64,000 nucleotides of DNA from Paracamarosporium sp. OC-R06-R3 (GCA_019828545.1 JACVRA010000257.1:174246-238245), one strand, 5' to 3'. Positions 47,509-57,232 are shown, counted from the first letter of the stretch. Numbers and translations: made by a program. The notes: generated by a model not told the origin, from the letters alone.

Positions 47509-48294
47509 GAAAAAAGGTTCTGTAGGATTGATACGGTTATGTTCTGAAAATCACCGCATCTTTCGTTAACATCCTTAGCTGTTTAGTACGCTGATTGTCA
47601 CTCGCAATTTTATGAGTAAAACTGGGAGAGCTTTCGGTACTGCTGTATTCGAAAGCGTATCTACTACACCTGTATAATTGGAATGTAACTTCAAACTAGA
47701 ATAAATTATTTTGTAGGCTCCCACACAGTTTAGTCATGCCTTGCTTGTATTATGACATAGTTCGAAGTTAATGTGTAGAAATCTTTGTCAAGCCTGTTTT
47801 AGGCCACATCATTTAGTTACGTGTACGTGATGCTAACTACATAATCTAAAGAGTGTGAAGCGTCTAACAGCTATGCCTTAATGCTAGTTGCTACTTTTTG
47901 GCCTTTTGGCACTTCGCTAACCAGAGTCGTATTGTTCTCTCAAAGTATCATCAACCTGATAGATTTGTGGATGTCAGTGGTCTCTCCTGTGTTATGGTGT
48001 CCTCCGGGTTGAACACCATTCCACAAGACACGGTATTTTTCATTAGTAGCGTGCGATGCAATCTATATCTCTTTTGGGAACTCGAATGAAACGGGCATAG
48101 ATAACTTTTACGGAAAGGCCGCCTTGATATAGATAGTGAAAGCCATGGGCGGTCTAGGTAGTTCCATAAAAGAGGAAGTATTGAGTCAAGAGCGGGAATA
48201 ACCTTTCTGTTTTACTAGAACGACACTCAGGCTGCAAAAAATCAAAGTCATGAGAAGTGTAACTTGACACACAACACTAGCACCGCAAACGAAC
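47509..48294. other. Intergenic, 0.8 kb
   Basis: AT-rich 3' flank of the GT69 gene. Frames are short and stop-rich. It marks the change from conserved to accessory sequence. Confidence 0.4.
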
Positions 48295-48578
48295 TTATTC
48301 CTCATTAGAGTTGTTCCACGCCTCCTCCAGCGCATCGAGATTGATATCCAAAGGAATATTATTGAGACCAATGGTTTCACTCTTGGTCAGTCCATATTCC
48401 GTCGGATCATAGATCTTCGTCTGGTCAAAGTTATCCGGTTTCACCTAGGTAATGTCAACTATGAATAAACGGCATCAGTGACGAGCGGGCAACCAACCTG
48501 GATGATCCTCGTGATCCTGCCGCTCTTCAGACCCTTCTTGACAATAGGCCACTCGACTTTGTGAAATAATGTGATCAT
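48295..48578 (-). pseudogene. Orphan C-terminal gene fragment, two exons
   Basis: Exon-like blocks 48578-48498 and 48444-48295 join through a 53-nt GTTGGT..CCTAG intron into a 76-residue frame beginning MITLFHKVEW and ending ALEEAWNNSNEE. The composition is clearly protein-like (for example VKPDNFDQTKIYDPTEYGL). Further upstream on the same strand a GTAAGT donor follows GPHSKL near 48631, but the sequence beyond is stop-rich, so this is probably the 3' end of a larger gene whose 5' part is lost. I do not recognise the family. A short real gene is the alternative. Confidence 0.4.
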
Positions 48579-49297
48579 ACATCACCATGCCTACCTGGCT
48601 GTGCTAGATAGAACTTAGGTGATCACTTACGAGCTTGGAATGAGGACCAAGGGCAGTATGCGTTAATTAGCTCATTTTACGCGTATAAGGTGCTACTAAT
48701 GTTGTTATGAGTAGAATCTACGAGCGTCAAGAACATCTCAGCCCCTCAGGTGTCACCGAAAAGAGATGACTTGGACAAAAAGCTGAACGCGGGTTAGGTG
48801 TATACGAGCGCAGTCTAAGAAGCGGGATAGCTTGTATAAGCGTATCTAGGATCGTATAAGTATGGTTGATTGATTGTAAGTCTTGATGCTAATTCTTGAT
48901 GCTAACTAGTGTGGAGACTAAAGCTATATATGCCAAGACCATGGTCTCGTGACAGCTTGCTTGTGAGGCGGTTTCATAACTATCGAGACGCCTTCTCGAA
49001 TCCTACAGCCCTCTGGCACATGTTAAAGACCCGTGCAAGTACCGCAGGTAACATATATGGGTCGAGTAAGGCTTTACTCATAGTTGAACACACTGGAAAC
49101 CACTGACATGTGCATACACTCCATAGTAGTGGGGAAAGTGGTTTTTTAGAGGATAGTATTTGTTATCTAAAATACCCAGCATGTTTTTTGTTTAGAATAC
49201 TTCATGTAGAACACACAGCGCATGTGATCATGAAAAGCATTGGATTCGCTCTACTCAGGATATGTTGTCCAGTGTCACGAGTTCTATCTACAAGGCA
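48579..49297. other. Intergenic, 0.7 kb, degenerate
   Basis: Stop-rich, AT-rich sequence between the orphan fragment and the first UstYa-like gene. Possible decayed 5' part of the fragment, otherwise nothing seen. Confidence 0.4.
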
Positions 49298-50290
49298 TTA
49301 TTTGGATCCATGATGGGCGGCATAGCCATACTGCGAATTTGGCCCATATCTCCGCTCGAGCATGTACAATGGATTCGAGTTGCGGCAATACCTTGTGTCC
49401 GCTCCGCCATCAATAACCCGGACAACTTTACCATCATCGACCGGACCCGGCTCTAATGTCATACTCTCGAGAGTTGAATCAGCGAAGCATAGGATGGTCT
49501 ATGAGTACTTGTCAGCGCGTACATCTCCGCCGGGATGGTTACGTTTCGTACCATGCGGAGGTAGTCAAAGCAATGTGGCCAGTGAAAGTCATCTGTCTCA
49601 TCCTTTCCAATCTTCTCTCCTTCGCGCGCCTTCTGCAAGACGTCTCTCATCGCTGCGAGGCAGTGCATTTGGTGGAACCTGAACACTTATCGTCAACGCT
49701 TCAATTCTCGTTTGCACATGCCAGGCTACTTACATTGCAATAGCCTTCAGAGATGCATTCCCATTGGCATCAGCGGGCGGCAGCTTGATGTTTCCCGTAA
49801 CCATATGAAGATGCTCTTGCCATAAGTAGTCGGCCTCGTGATCGAGCGTCATATATCTCAAGTCCTTGTAGAATTTCGTAGTTACAATATTGTCTTCTTG
49901 GTAGCTTCCTAAGCCCAAAGGATACCCATCGAGCCGGTCATCGGTGTTTTGAGAGTGATGGGGCTCTTTGTGCAATTCTGAAGGCAGCGGTTTCGTGTAC
50001 TCTAGTGGCAAAGAATCGAGACCTTTAGCCGGGCATTCGCCCTCAGCTTTTGGCCTGGTATTTTCATGGATAGCAGTGACGAGTAAAACCAAAGAGATAG
50101 CTGTTATGAAGAGAGAGTAGAATTTCCAGAAAAGACTGTCGTTTGCTGGCCACTGGAGCCATCGCCGTTGACGAGAATAGAGAGCAAAGCCACGCTCATC
50201 CCCATTAAGGGGAAGTTCTTCAAGGCCATCTGAAAGTGATTCCCGAGAGGTGCTGCTATCCGTGACGTCTTTCTCTTCATCGTATGCCAT
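49298..50290 (-). CDS. UstYa-like (DUF3328) oxidase, cluster member 1
   Basis: Three exons: 50290-49734, 49678-49552 and 49498-49298, introns 55 and 53 nt; 294 residues. An N-terminal cytosolic tail (~70 residues) precedes one membrane segment (FYSLFITAISLVLLVTAI); the rest is lumenal. Both DUF3328 signatures are present: HxxHC as HQMHC (formed across intron 1, MFHQMHC) and HCFDYLR, followed by ILCFADSTLE. UstYa/UstYb proteins catalyse oxidative macrocyclisation of the core peptide in ustiloxin-type RiPPs; relatives also act in cyclochlorotine biosynthesis. Its place 3.5 kb from the repeat precursor fits such a role. The second motif lacks the usual Gln after LR (here Met). Confidence 0.88.
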
Positions 50291-51526
50291 TGTTAACTAG
50301 AGAATGATTGTGAGTGAAGAAGTCTCGGAGCAAGTAGGACATTGAGCATACTGATTTCAGCGGGTCGTACAGCTTACTTCCAAGTATTCTACTGATCGGA
50401 GCTTATTGTTCCACAATGTCTCTGTTAGGACTCGGTTCTATCAACATCCGTATTGAAGATAGTTAGCCCATGTCGATGTGCCAACGCGGGGGAGTTGATC
50501 CTGTTGATGCTAGTTGATGATAGCCGATGCAGTTGATCACAGAGAAACATGCAATAGGAAGGTGTCAATAGAGGGTCAATGGTGTAAGCCATGAGCGGGA
50601 ACTATTGGAGAAATCTCGAATCATCTTAGAGATGACGAAGAGGGATGCTCCAGACCGACTATACCACCGGCGATCAAAGCATCAGCTCGGCAAACACGAA
50701 AGTGGTTGTATAGGATTATAGACAAGGAATCGAATCCATCTACCGAGCTCTGCGCTCGATCCTTTGTATTCGTACTAGTCATGTGAATTCGGTTCGATTG
50801 TGGAGTCATCGCAGGAACAGGCGTAATGCTTGACGAGTATTGGTAACGAATCAAAGCTACAGATCGCATTGCACAAGCTGTGAAAGCTGTGTGTAGCATT
50901 CTCTTATTTTGTATTAGCTCTATGCCGGCGGATCTTTACTTAAGAGATCTCGATGTCTCTCGCACGAGTTACGCCCGGGTGGTAATCCTGAACCGGTTCA
51001 TCTCAAAGAGCCCATGTCAGCTTACAATACTACTCGCATAAGTTTCTTTAGGATTGATGCTAGGCGTTCAGCCAAGAGCATTGGACTGTGATATGCATGA
51101 GTTGATGAATAGAAGCATATTCTACGTGCCGGCTAAGATATTCACATGCTTCTCTTGTACACGTCGGCTGAAGAAAAAGGCCACAGGTTACAAATCAATA
51201 TCGAGATAGCGACTGTCCTGCATATGCACAAGATTCCCTGACACCTTTCTTCAACTCTACCCATATCGGTCCCCCAATTAAGGTTACGCTCTGGTAGAAT
51301 TCTGAATCAATAAAACGATAAACTTCCATTTATATCTAAGGCTCCATAATTATTGTCGCCACCAGAAAATCCAATCAGATTAACTGAATATATATAACAC
51401 TGGATCAAACCGAGGCTCATTTGGTAACCAAAATGGGATGACCAGCGCGAGTAGTCCAGTATGTGCTTAGTCTCACCGTCACGCTGTATCACCGTTAAGC
51501 TTTACTAGCGGCGGGAGGCGCATTGC
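50291..51526. other. Intergenic, 1.2 kb, between two UstYa-like genes
   Basis: Upstream of UstYa-like 1 and downstream of UstYa-like 2. A 92-codon minus-strand frame (50621-50899) has no motif and is not called. It holds the GTTGAT array listed separately. Confidence 0.4.
50494..50537. promoter_or_regulatory. Array of GTTGAT motifs at ~10-bp spacing
   Basis: GTTGAT starts at 50494, 50503, 50513 and 50532, with an imperfect copy (gccgat) filling the gap near 50523. The array lies about 205-245 bp upstream of the UstYa-like 1 start codon. One-helical-turn spacing is what a cooperative factor-binding array looks like, but a small decayed tandem repeat is equally possible. Confidence 0.35.
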
Positions 51527-52594
51527 TTAGTCCGGACCATCGAACACGACACCGTGCTTCCAATTGCCACGACGTTCGCCATCCTTCATACCATCGTAAC
51601 CGTGATCGCAATAGCCTGCGTACTCATAAATTAGTGTGAGCCTGGAAATCTGAATGCTCGGCTTCAACTCACCAAAATGGGCTCCCAGCGGAAAAGTGTC
51701 TCTGTCTACGCCTGGAGGTGTGTCCCGATAACAGGCTGAGTTGTCTGTTGCAAAGTCTCGCAACGCGTCCCAGTCGTTGCATTTGCGATACTGCTCGTCG
51801 CCGGCTGTATCATCACCGAAGACGTATAGAGGGGTATTGTCCGCTTTGCACATGATATACTGTCGCATCATATCGATACAGTGACCAGCATGGGGTGGCC
51901 GGAAAGAGTATTCCTCAGCACCATGAATGGCTTCCCAGAAGACTTTCCGGATAACAGTCTTAGAATGGAGTCAGACACGCAACTGTTTCCAGGATCTCGG
52001 TGAATAGACTTACGACGCAATGGACCAAGTGATATGCTTCCAGCAGATATACATTCTTGCTCGGATCCGTCGGATATGGCATCGTGTCCGGCCAATTCTG
52101 GCTCTTTGCCCACTCGCGGTCCATGGCAATGAAGCCATGAGCTGGATTGATGTCGTCCCAGAGAGCATCAGTTTCGGTGAAATTCTTGTCTGAGTATTCA
52201 GTCCACCAGTTGAAGCGCTTCCATTTTGTTGGCATCGATTGGACACGGGCTAGGGCAAGGCTTTAATACTTGTGTCGCAATTAGGAAGGGGACGCTCACC
52301 AGCTGATTTTGGAGTATATTTTGGTTCTATAGCGTCCATCTGCACCATCAGATACTTGGTTGCAACGAGACCAGTAATGGTAAGAATGTTTGATAATACG
52401 AGCAGGAGGACGACACAGGAAGGAAAGAGTCTTGACCATTTCTTCCTCGCTGGACGAGCGAAAATTTGGTCCTCATAGTCCCTCTCGCTGTCTTTCTCGC
52501 TAGGGGATGAGGTTCCATCGTGAAGGGGAGCATATACTGTCTTGTCTCGCTCCATGCTTGGAAACTTGTTAGACTTAAGAGTAAAACCAAACAT
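51527..52594 (-). CDS. UstYa-like (DUF3328) oxidase, cluster member 2
   Basis: Four exons: 52594-52300, 52249-52014, 51958-51673 and 51615-51527, introns 50, 55 and 57 nt, all GT..AG in matching phase; 301 residues. An alternative ATG at 52555 (MERDKTVYAP) would give 288. The cytosolic tail is followed by one membrane span (LFPSCVVLLLVLSNILTITGLV). Lumenal signatures are HLVHC (HxxHC) near the end of exon 2 and HCIDMMRQ in exon 3, followed by YIMCKAD..P and a late CNDWDALRDFA block typical of the family. Predicted to oxidise or cyclise a secreted peptide in the secretory pathway. It is divergent from the repeat precursor across 1.25 kb that carries the hairpin repeats. Confidence 0.9.
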
Positions 52595-53841
52595 AGTTTC
52601 AGGGCAGTAACTCTGACAGCAGAGTATGCAGGGAATGTAAAAAGAAGAGGTGAGATGGCAGCGATAGTAATCGAAAGTAGCGCTACAAAGAGTTGCTGGT
52701 AGTTCTACCGCACTGTCCAAGTGTCGGCACAGCTTACTTACTAAGAGCGGGGAGCTGCCCGCGTCTGGGCCCACCCTGCTAGGTAGAGTACCCAATTTTA
52801 ATGACCGGGGCTATTGCGAACACAATATCACATCAGAAATGAGCTAAGAGGGTAGGTCAAGCACGCGATCTTACTGTTGTTAGCCTTGGAGCATATACGC
52901 CCCGTTGAAGGATAAGCCACGGGGCGTAAATTAGTAGATGAACATACATATTTCTGTTTATACGCCCCGTCGAAGGAAGCTGCGGGGCGTAAACTAGTCG
53001 ATGGACATACGTATTCCTGTTTCTACAACCCGTCGAAGGATAAGTCACGGGGCGTAAACTGGGATGAACATACGTATTCCTGTTTCGAAAGAAAGAAATG
53101 CATCAATGTAACATCGGCTTGATTGATTCTCGGCCTTTCAGCTTTGTCAAACCATTTTACTGGCTTGCCAACTCACTGCTGTCCATCATTCCTTTCACGT
53201 ATAGGATCGATATCCTAGCGTACGTACTTCGATTGATTGAATTTTGGTGAGATCGGCGGCTAATGGAAGTCTCATATAGGACGAATTTGCATGGCGTATG
53301 TAATCCTATCACACTTTCTCGGTGACCTGGTAGTGGTCCATCATCAGTACGCGATCTCTCCTCATTCCGAGAGCAATATAGCCGTCTAGGCACTCAAAAC
53401 AAGTGAGATTGAGCTAGGATCTACGTGGATAGTCACCGGTCACGGCGAGCAATGTCTCAATACCATGCGTCTAGACTAGCGCTGTGAGCTAACACTGGGT
53501 TGCGTTGCATATGGTGTAATAGTATGCATTGACAAGCGCCAAAAAGTGGAGCAAAAAGAGTGGAAAAACAGAAACTGTCACATCTGGAGTAAGCCATGTG
53601 ATTCATAGCCCTGGTGACCCGTCGATGCAAGCTGAGGGGGAATAATTGGTCACTAACGATTTCGCTCGGAAACGAGAAGACCCTATTCCGGAGAAGTTGG
53701 TGGCCGTGTTACAGTGTCAATATATGAAGCTTGCTCTTCAGCATCTCTAGTTGAAGAACAGCAGGCAACGTTTTCACTTTGGATCACAAACCGGCTTCGT
53801 CAAAACCCTGCTCATACAATTCCTCTCAGCGCTCAATCATC
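52595..53841. promoter_or_regulatory. Divergent control region between UstYa-like 2 and the repeat precursor
   Basis: 1.25 kb with no supported gene. The region contains the three-unit hairpin repeat at 52896-53086. The last 150 bp before 53842 lead into the precursor start through a pyrimidine-containing leader (cctctcagcgctcaatcatc). Confidence 0.55.
52896..53086. repeat. Three ~64-bp tandem units, each with a GC-rich inverted repeat
   Basis: Units start at 52896, 52961 and 53024. In the first, tacgccccgt (52896-52905) and acggggcgta (52919-52928) are a perfect 10-bp inverted repeat around a 13-base loop. The second has one arm mismatch and the third two. Each arm pair is followed by a shared tail (aaaYtagt.gatg.acatac.tattYctgttt). 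The GC-rich palindromes stand out in AT-rich surroundings. They lie about 300 bp upstream of UstYa-like 2 and 0.75 kb upstream of the precursor. Confidence 0.85.
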
Positions 53842-54353
53842 ATGAAATTCTCTATCGCATTCATCACGCTTGTAGCCGGCCTTGTTGCTGCCGCTCCAGT
53901 TGGTAAGATTCTTCTCATCTAAACCTTGTTGTGAGACGATATTGACGACTCGCAGAGAAGCGTGATGTTGCCTACAACAACCTGGCTGAAAACCCAAGCC
54001 AGATCGAGTCTGCTGATAAGGTAGACTTCACGGCTGCGCGTGGTGGATACAAGAAGCGTGACGTTGCCTACAACAACTTGGCTGAAAACCCAAGCCAGAT
54101 CGAATCTGCTGAGGAAGTAGACTTCACGGCTGCGCGTGGTGGATATAAGGAGCGGGATGTTGCATACAACAATTTGGCTGAGAACCCGAGCCAGATCGAG
54201 TCCGCTGAGGAGGTTGATTTTACTGCTGCCCGTGGTGGATACAAACAGCGTGACGTTGCCTACAACAACCTGGCCGAAAACCCAAGCCAGATCGAGTCTG
54301 CTGAGGAGGTAGACTTCACGGCTGCCCGCGGCGGTTACAAGGAACGCGTCTAA
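53842..54353 (+). CDS. Secreted repeat precursor, candidate RiPP (dikaritin-type) or Kex2-processed repeat protein
   Basis: Two exons, 53842-53902 and 53956-54353, with a 53-nt intron (GTAAGA..GCAG); 152 residues. A signal peptide (MKFSIAFITLVAGLVAAAP) is followed by V-EKR, a Kex2 site, then four 32-residue repeats and a final Val. Each repeat runs DVAYNNLAENPSQIES.., then VDFTAARGGYK, then x-R. The residue before the last Arg is Lys in unit 1 but Glu, Gln and Glu in units 2-4. Repeated cores with Kex2 sites behind a signal peptide are the hallmark of ustiloxin/asperipin/victorin/epichloecyclin precursors, and UstYa-like genes flank it on both sides. The Tyr in AYNNL or in RGGY would be candidate crosslink sites. 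It is not an alpha-pheromone (no CxxPGQP-type core). Confidence 0.85.
53964..54347 (+). repeat. Four in-frame 96-bp coding repeats
   Basis: Units: 53964-54059, 54060-54155, 54156-54251 and 54252-54347, with no indel between them. Most differences are synonymous third-position changes. Amino-acid changes are limited to two positions in the middle (DK in unit 1, EE in the rest) and the residue before the terminal Arg. Confidence 0.95.
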
Positions 54354-55030
54354 GCGTTGCTGGCTATTTCGCTAGTAGTGGCGGTATGTCGGGGGCCATT
54401 GGCAAGTTGGGTTTGGTGCGGTGTAGGCACAACACTCCTTTGATGATCTTGAATGTTCTAAGGTGAAATGGACTTAGGTAGCTGCTGCCGATCGATGTAG
54501 TTGTGGGGAAAGTGCTTATTGGCTTGCAAGCGGCGAACAACTCATTGCAACAAAAACAATTCTTACCCTGATCCCCATGTCTTGACTGGTCTAAATCATG
54601 GAAATTCTTGTGACGATCGTGTAGTTAACCACGAGCTAAGACGCATACCCTGAGTTATGTTCTTTCTACAGCAGAGAATTCAAGTCTAACAAAGTGATAG
54701 ACGTCAATAGTATGGTAACACCCTCTGGCTAGTTGTAAATCTACGTACTATCTTAAGAGAGGTTAGCGGATGCGTCGTACAACGAGTGGGGTAAATCACT
54801 GGGTTTGATTGCCATAAATCCTTCCCGCACGATAGAAACTGGACCTGCCATCTTGAGCGACTACAATAATAGTTGAAGTATTACGCAACTCATTCAAGGA
54901 TATCACGGGATTTGGTTCTTGGGTGACGAAAGCTCACTCATGCTGACACTCTTACGCGGGCTTACGCTCAGTTTCCCACGACTTACTTTCACATTTATCT
55001 TTACCTCTCGTTTGAAGGCCATCTAAAAAC
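54354..55030. other. Intergenic, 0.7 kb
   Basis: The 3' flank of the precursor and the promoter of UstYa-like 3, both on the plus strand. Nothing else supported. Confidence 0.4.
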
Positions 55031-55831
55031 ATGGTGACGACCTTAACCTACCAGCGCTTACCACAAGAGCAAGACGCTGACGTAGAAGAGCGCAATATTA
55101 TACCAGAGTACTCTGATCTTGGCGGTGATAGACCACGGCGGTCGAGGCTCACGACGATCCGCGATGTTCTCATCATCAGTCTCGCATTCTGGGGTACTCT
55201 TGATCTTGGTCTTAGGATGATCAACACTTTCACATCCATTCGCCGCGTCACGTCCATCACCATCAACTCAAGTACGGAGCAGCCGAAGTGTTCTTGCGGC
55301 TCCACCCCGGCAGAAGCTATCGCTAACAACTGCACTTTCGATCCTTTCGCCGCAGCCTGGGTACCGGACTCGTGTCTCGACACAGAACTTCTTGATCTAT
55401 TTCACTCTCTCGAAAAACTCCAACGTAACTCGACAAGTCCCAGGGATGACTCGGGGCATCCCCATTCGTCATCTGCACCACTAAATGCCTCATCCATATC
55501 CACTTCACCCTTCTATGCCTTCTCCGAAGGTCTTGAACAGCTTTCTGTTGAGGAAGTATCCCAGTTGGCGATGCCCCCGGCAACCGAGCGAAATGGTGGC
55601 ATGGCCTCGTGGGTTTGGACAACAATGGATTGGCACAACACGCATTGTTTGTATGTGTTGTTGAAAATCGCAAGAGCGAGGGAGACAAGGTTGGAGATAG
55701 AACCAAGGTACACAAACTTGGGCCACACGCAGCATTGTACGGTCAAATTATTAAATTGGATTCGAGAAGAAAGTGATGTTGGAGCGTTGAAGGCATTGAA
55801 CGGAATTAGCTCAGTAGATGTCTATCCATAG
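55031..55831 (+). CDS. Divergent UstYa-like (DUF3328-related) membrane protein, cluster member 3
   Basis: Single exon, 266 residues. An acidic cytosolic tail (~45 residues) is followed by one membrane segment (VLIISLAFWGTLDLGLRM). The lumenal part has the CxCGxTPAEAIANNCTFDPFAAAWVP block, then SCLDTELLDLF, found in a distinct fungal branch. The C-terminal half carries WTTMDWHNTHCLYVLLK and LGHTQHCTVKLL, two HxxHC motifs. This branch is commonly met in fungal genomes near UstYa genes; its own activity is unknown to me. It lies 677 bp downstream of the precursor on the same strand, so it is likely a third oxidase-type enzyme of the same pathway. Confidence 0.8.
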   Translation: MVTTLTYQRLPQEQDADVEERNIIPEYSDLGGDRPRRSRLTTIRDVLIISLAFWGTLDLGLRMINTFTSIRRVTSITINSSTEQPKCSCGSTPAEAIANNCTFDPFAAAWVPDSCLDTELLDLFHSLEKLQRNSTSPRDDSGHPHSSSAPLNASSISTSPFYAFSEGLEQLSVEEVSQLAMPPATERNGGMASWVWTTMDWHNTHCLYVLLKIARARETRLEIEPRYTNLGHTQHCTVKLLNWIREESDVGALKALNGISSVDVYP

Positions 55832-56759
55832 CTATTTCTGGTAGATTGCGATATACAAAGAGATCCAATACCAACTCTCGGCAACAGAAAAAGATCTATA
55901 TACGATCTGTAGTGTACTATCACTGTGAGTACGAGCCACGGTTTAAAGTAACTCACAGTGATTATCGAGAAGAGTAGAAACTGTAGGCTGTCCTTGCCAG
56001 AAGTACAAATTTGGGGCTGAGGACGCTAAAGGAGGCTTGGCACACGTAACAAAAGAGACCGACCTTAGACTTAGCCGAAATACATACAATTATCAATCGC
56101 AACAATTACTCCCTTGGCGTAATTGTCTGGTTCTTGCCATCGTGGCTGCCTTGGGATCGTAACAACTTCCTTGTAATCCCGCCAGGATTGCATAGTCCCT
56201 GGGGGTTTGTCAGACTCACTGTGAATAATGATGGCCCACGGTAAAACCTTGACGAGATTGAAGATACCGCTCGGGAACACCAAGTGTCGCATGGCGGCTT
56301 AGATAATCGGTCACGTGACATTCTGCCCGGTAAGCGGATGTCTGAGGGACAACGGAGCTTGGACGGGACAACAACGGTATTTCAAATAATAATAAGGAAC
56401 GGGAGGACTAGTACACAATCTAGACAATCTCGTATGTCTTACTGCTCTTCGTAGTCAACGTCTCATATCGAAATTGAAGCCCTTCCTCTATACAAGCAAC
56501 ATCGATCTTCTCATACGATAGTTATCCCGTGACCCGTCACGAGGTTGGTATTGTCCACCTTACCTACCCGCGTAACCGGTTTCTACCACTGAATAATCCC
56601 GCAAGGACCAGGTACGTGCGACCCCCTTGTAACAAGCAAGGTATACGACGCTTTTCGCGATATCCTTGCGGATGCTACAGGTAAGGCGTGAAAGTGCAAC
56701 ACACCGTTCATGCGCTAAATTGTTTTAGTAATATCATCTATATCTCGCGAAACACCAGC
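55832..56759. other. Intergenic, 0.9 kb, possibly decayed coding sequence
   Basis: A 73-codon minus-strand frame (56071-56292) and a plus-strand frame over the same bases (GLHSPWGFVRLTVNNDGPR) both look partly protein-like, but neither has a family motif. At 56600-56725 a plus-strand GTAAGG..TTTTAG intron-like segment leads towards the pseudogene below. Not called as genes. Confidence 0.35.
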
Positions 56760-57232
56760 AACACCACTAGACCTATCGACTTTAAGCTCCGCCCCACATT
56801 CACCCAAGCGGGTATCTCCTATGCGCGGCCAGATTGCTCCATCGGCCTTGGAAGATACCTTTGCTAGCATATCCGCCTCGTACAGAGCTTCTGATATATC
56901 AACACATTCTAATTCAAATCCTACCTCTTCTGATCCCTCATCCTCCGACTCAACCTCCGAGCGTTCTTCTTCTTCGCCTTCGCTCTCTCGATCTGACAGT
57001 ATCGCGCTTGGTGTGGGTATCGGGATGTCTGCCCGCGATTGTTTTGACTGCGATAGCGTGGTGGTGTCCGCGTCGCAATAAGACGTAGAGCAATGAGTAC
57101 AGTACATCCCTGCCAGCGCAGCCACCTGCGAATGTGTCAGCAGCGGTGCCTTCTCCGCCCGTCCAGACGACTGCTTATGTGCCGGCCAGTGAAGGGTATG
57201 AGGTCGGTGGGCAGGAGTATGCGTACAGATGA
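56760..57232 (+). pseudogene. Broken gene for a single-span membrane protein
   Basis: A Ser/Thr/Pro-rich stalk (TSSDPSSSDSTSERSSSSPSLS) leads into the start of a Gly-rich membrane span (SIALGVGIG), as in fungal Mid2/WSC-type and related surface proteins. The frame then shifts at about 57030-57040. The rest of the span and the basic stop-transfer (LPAIVLTAIAWWCPRRNK) are in another frame, followed by one TAG, and then a typical cytosolic tail (QPPANVSAAVPSPPVQTTAY ... EYAYR) ending TGA at 57230-57232. One frameshift plus one stop indicate a dead gene. The 5' limit is uncertain. Confidence 0.5.

Noticed and set aside
50621..50899. 92-codon minus-strand frame between the UstYa-like genes (possible extra cluster gene)
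   Set aside because: No signal peptide, repeats, HxxHC or other motif, and no splice partner.
52896..53086. CRISPR-like array (regular repeats)
   Set aside because: Only three units, directly adjoining and without unique spacers, in a eukaryotic nuclear sequence.
53842..54353. Alpha-factor-like mating pheromone precursor
   Set aside because: It has the same architecture, but the repeats lack the short Trp/Cys/Pro-Gly pheromone core, are 32 residues long, and the neighbours are UstYa-like genes.
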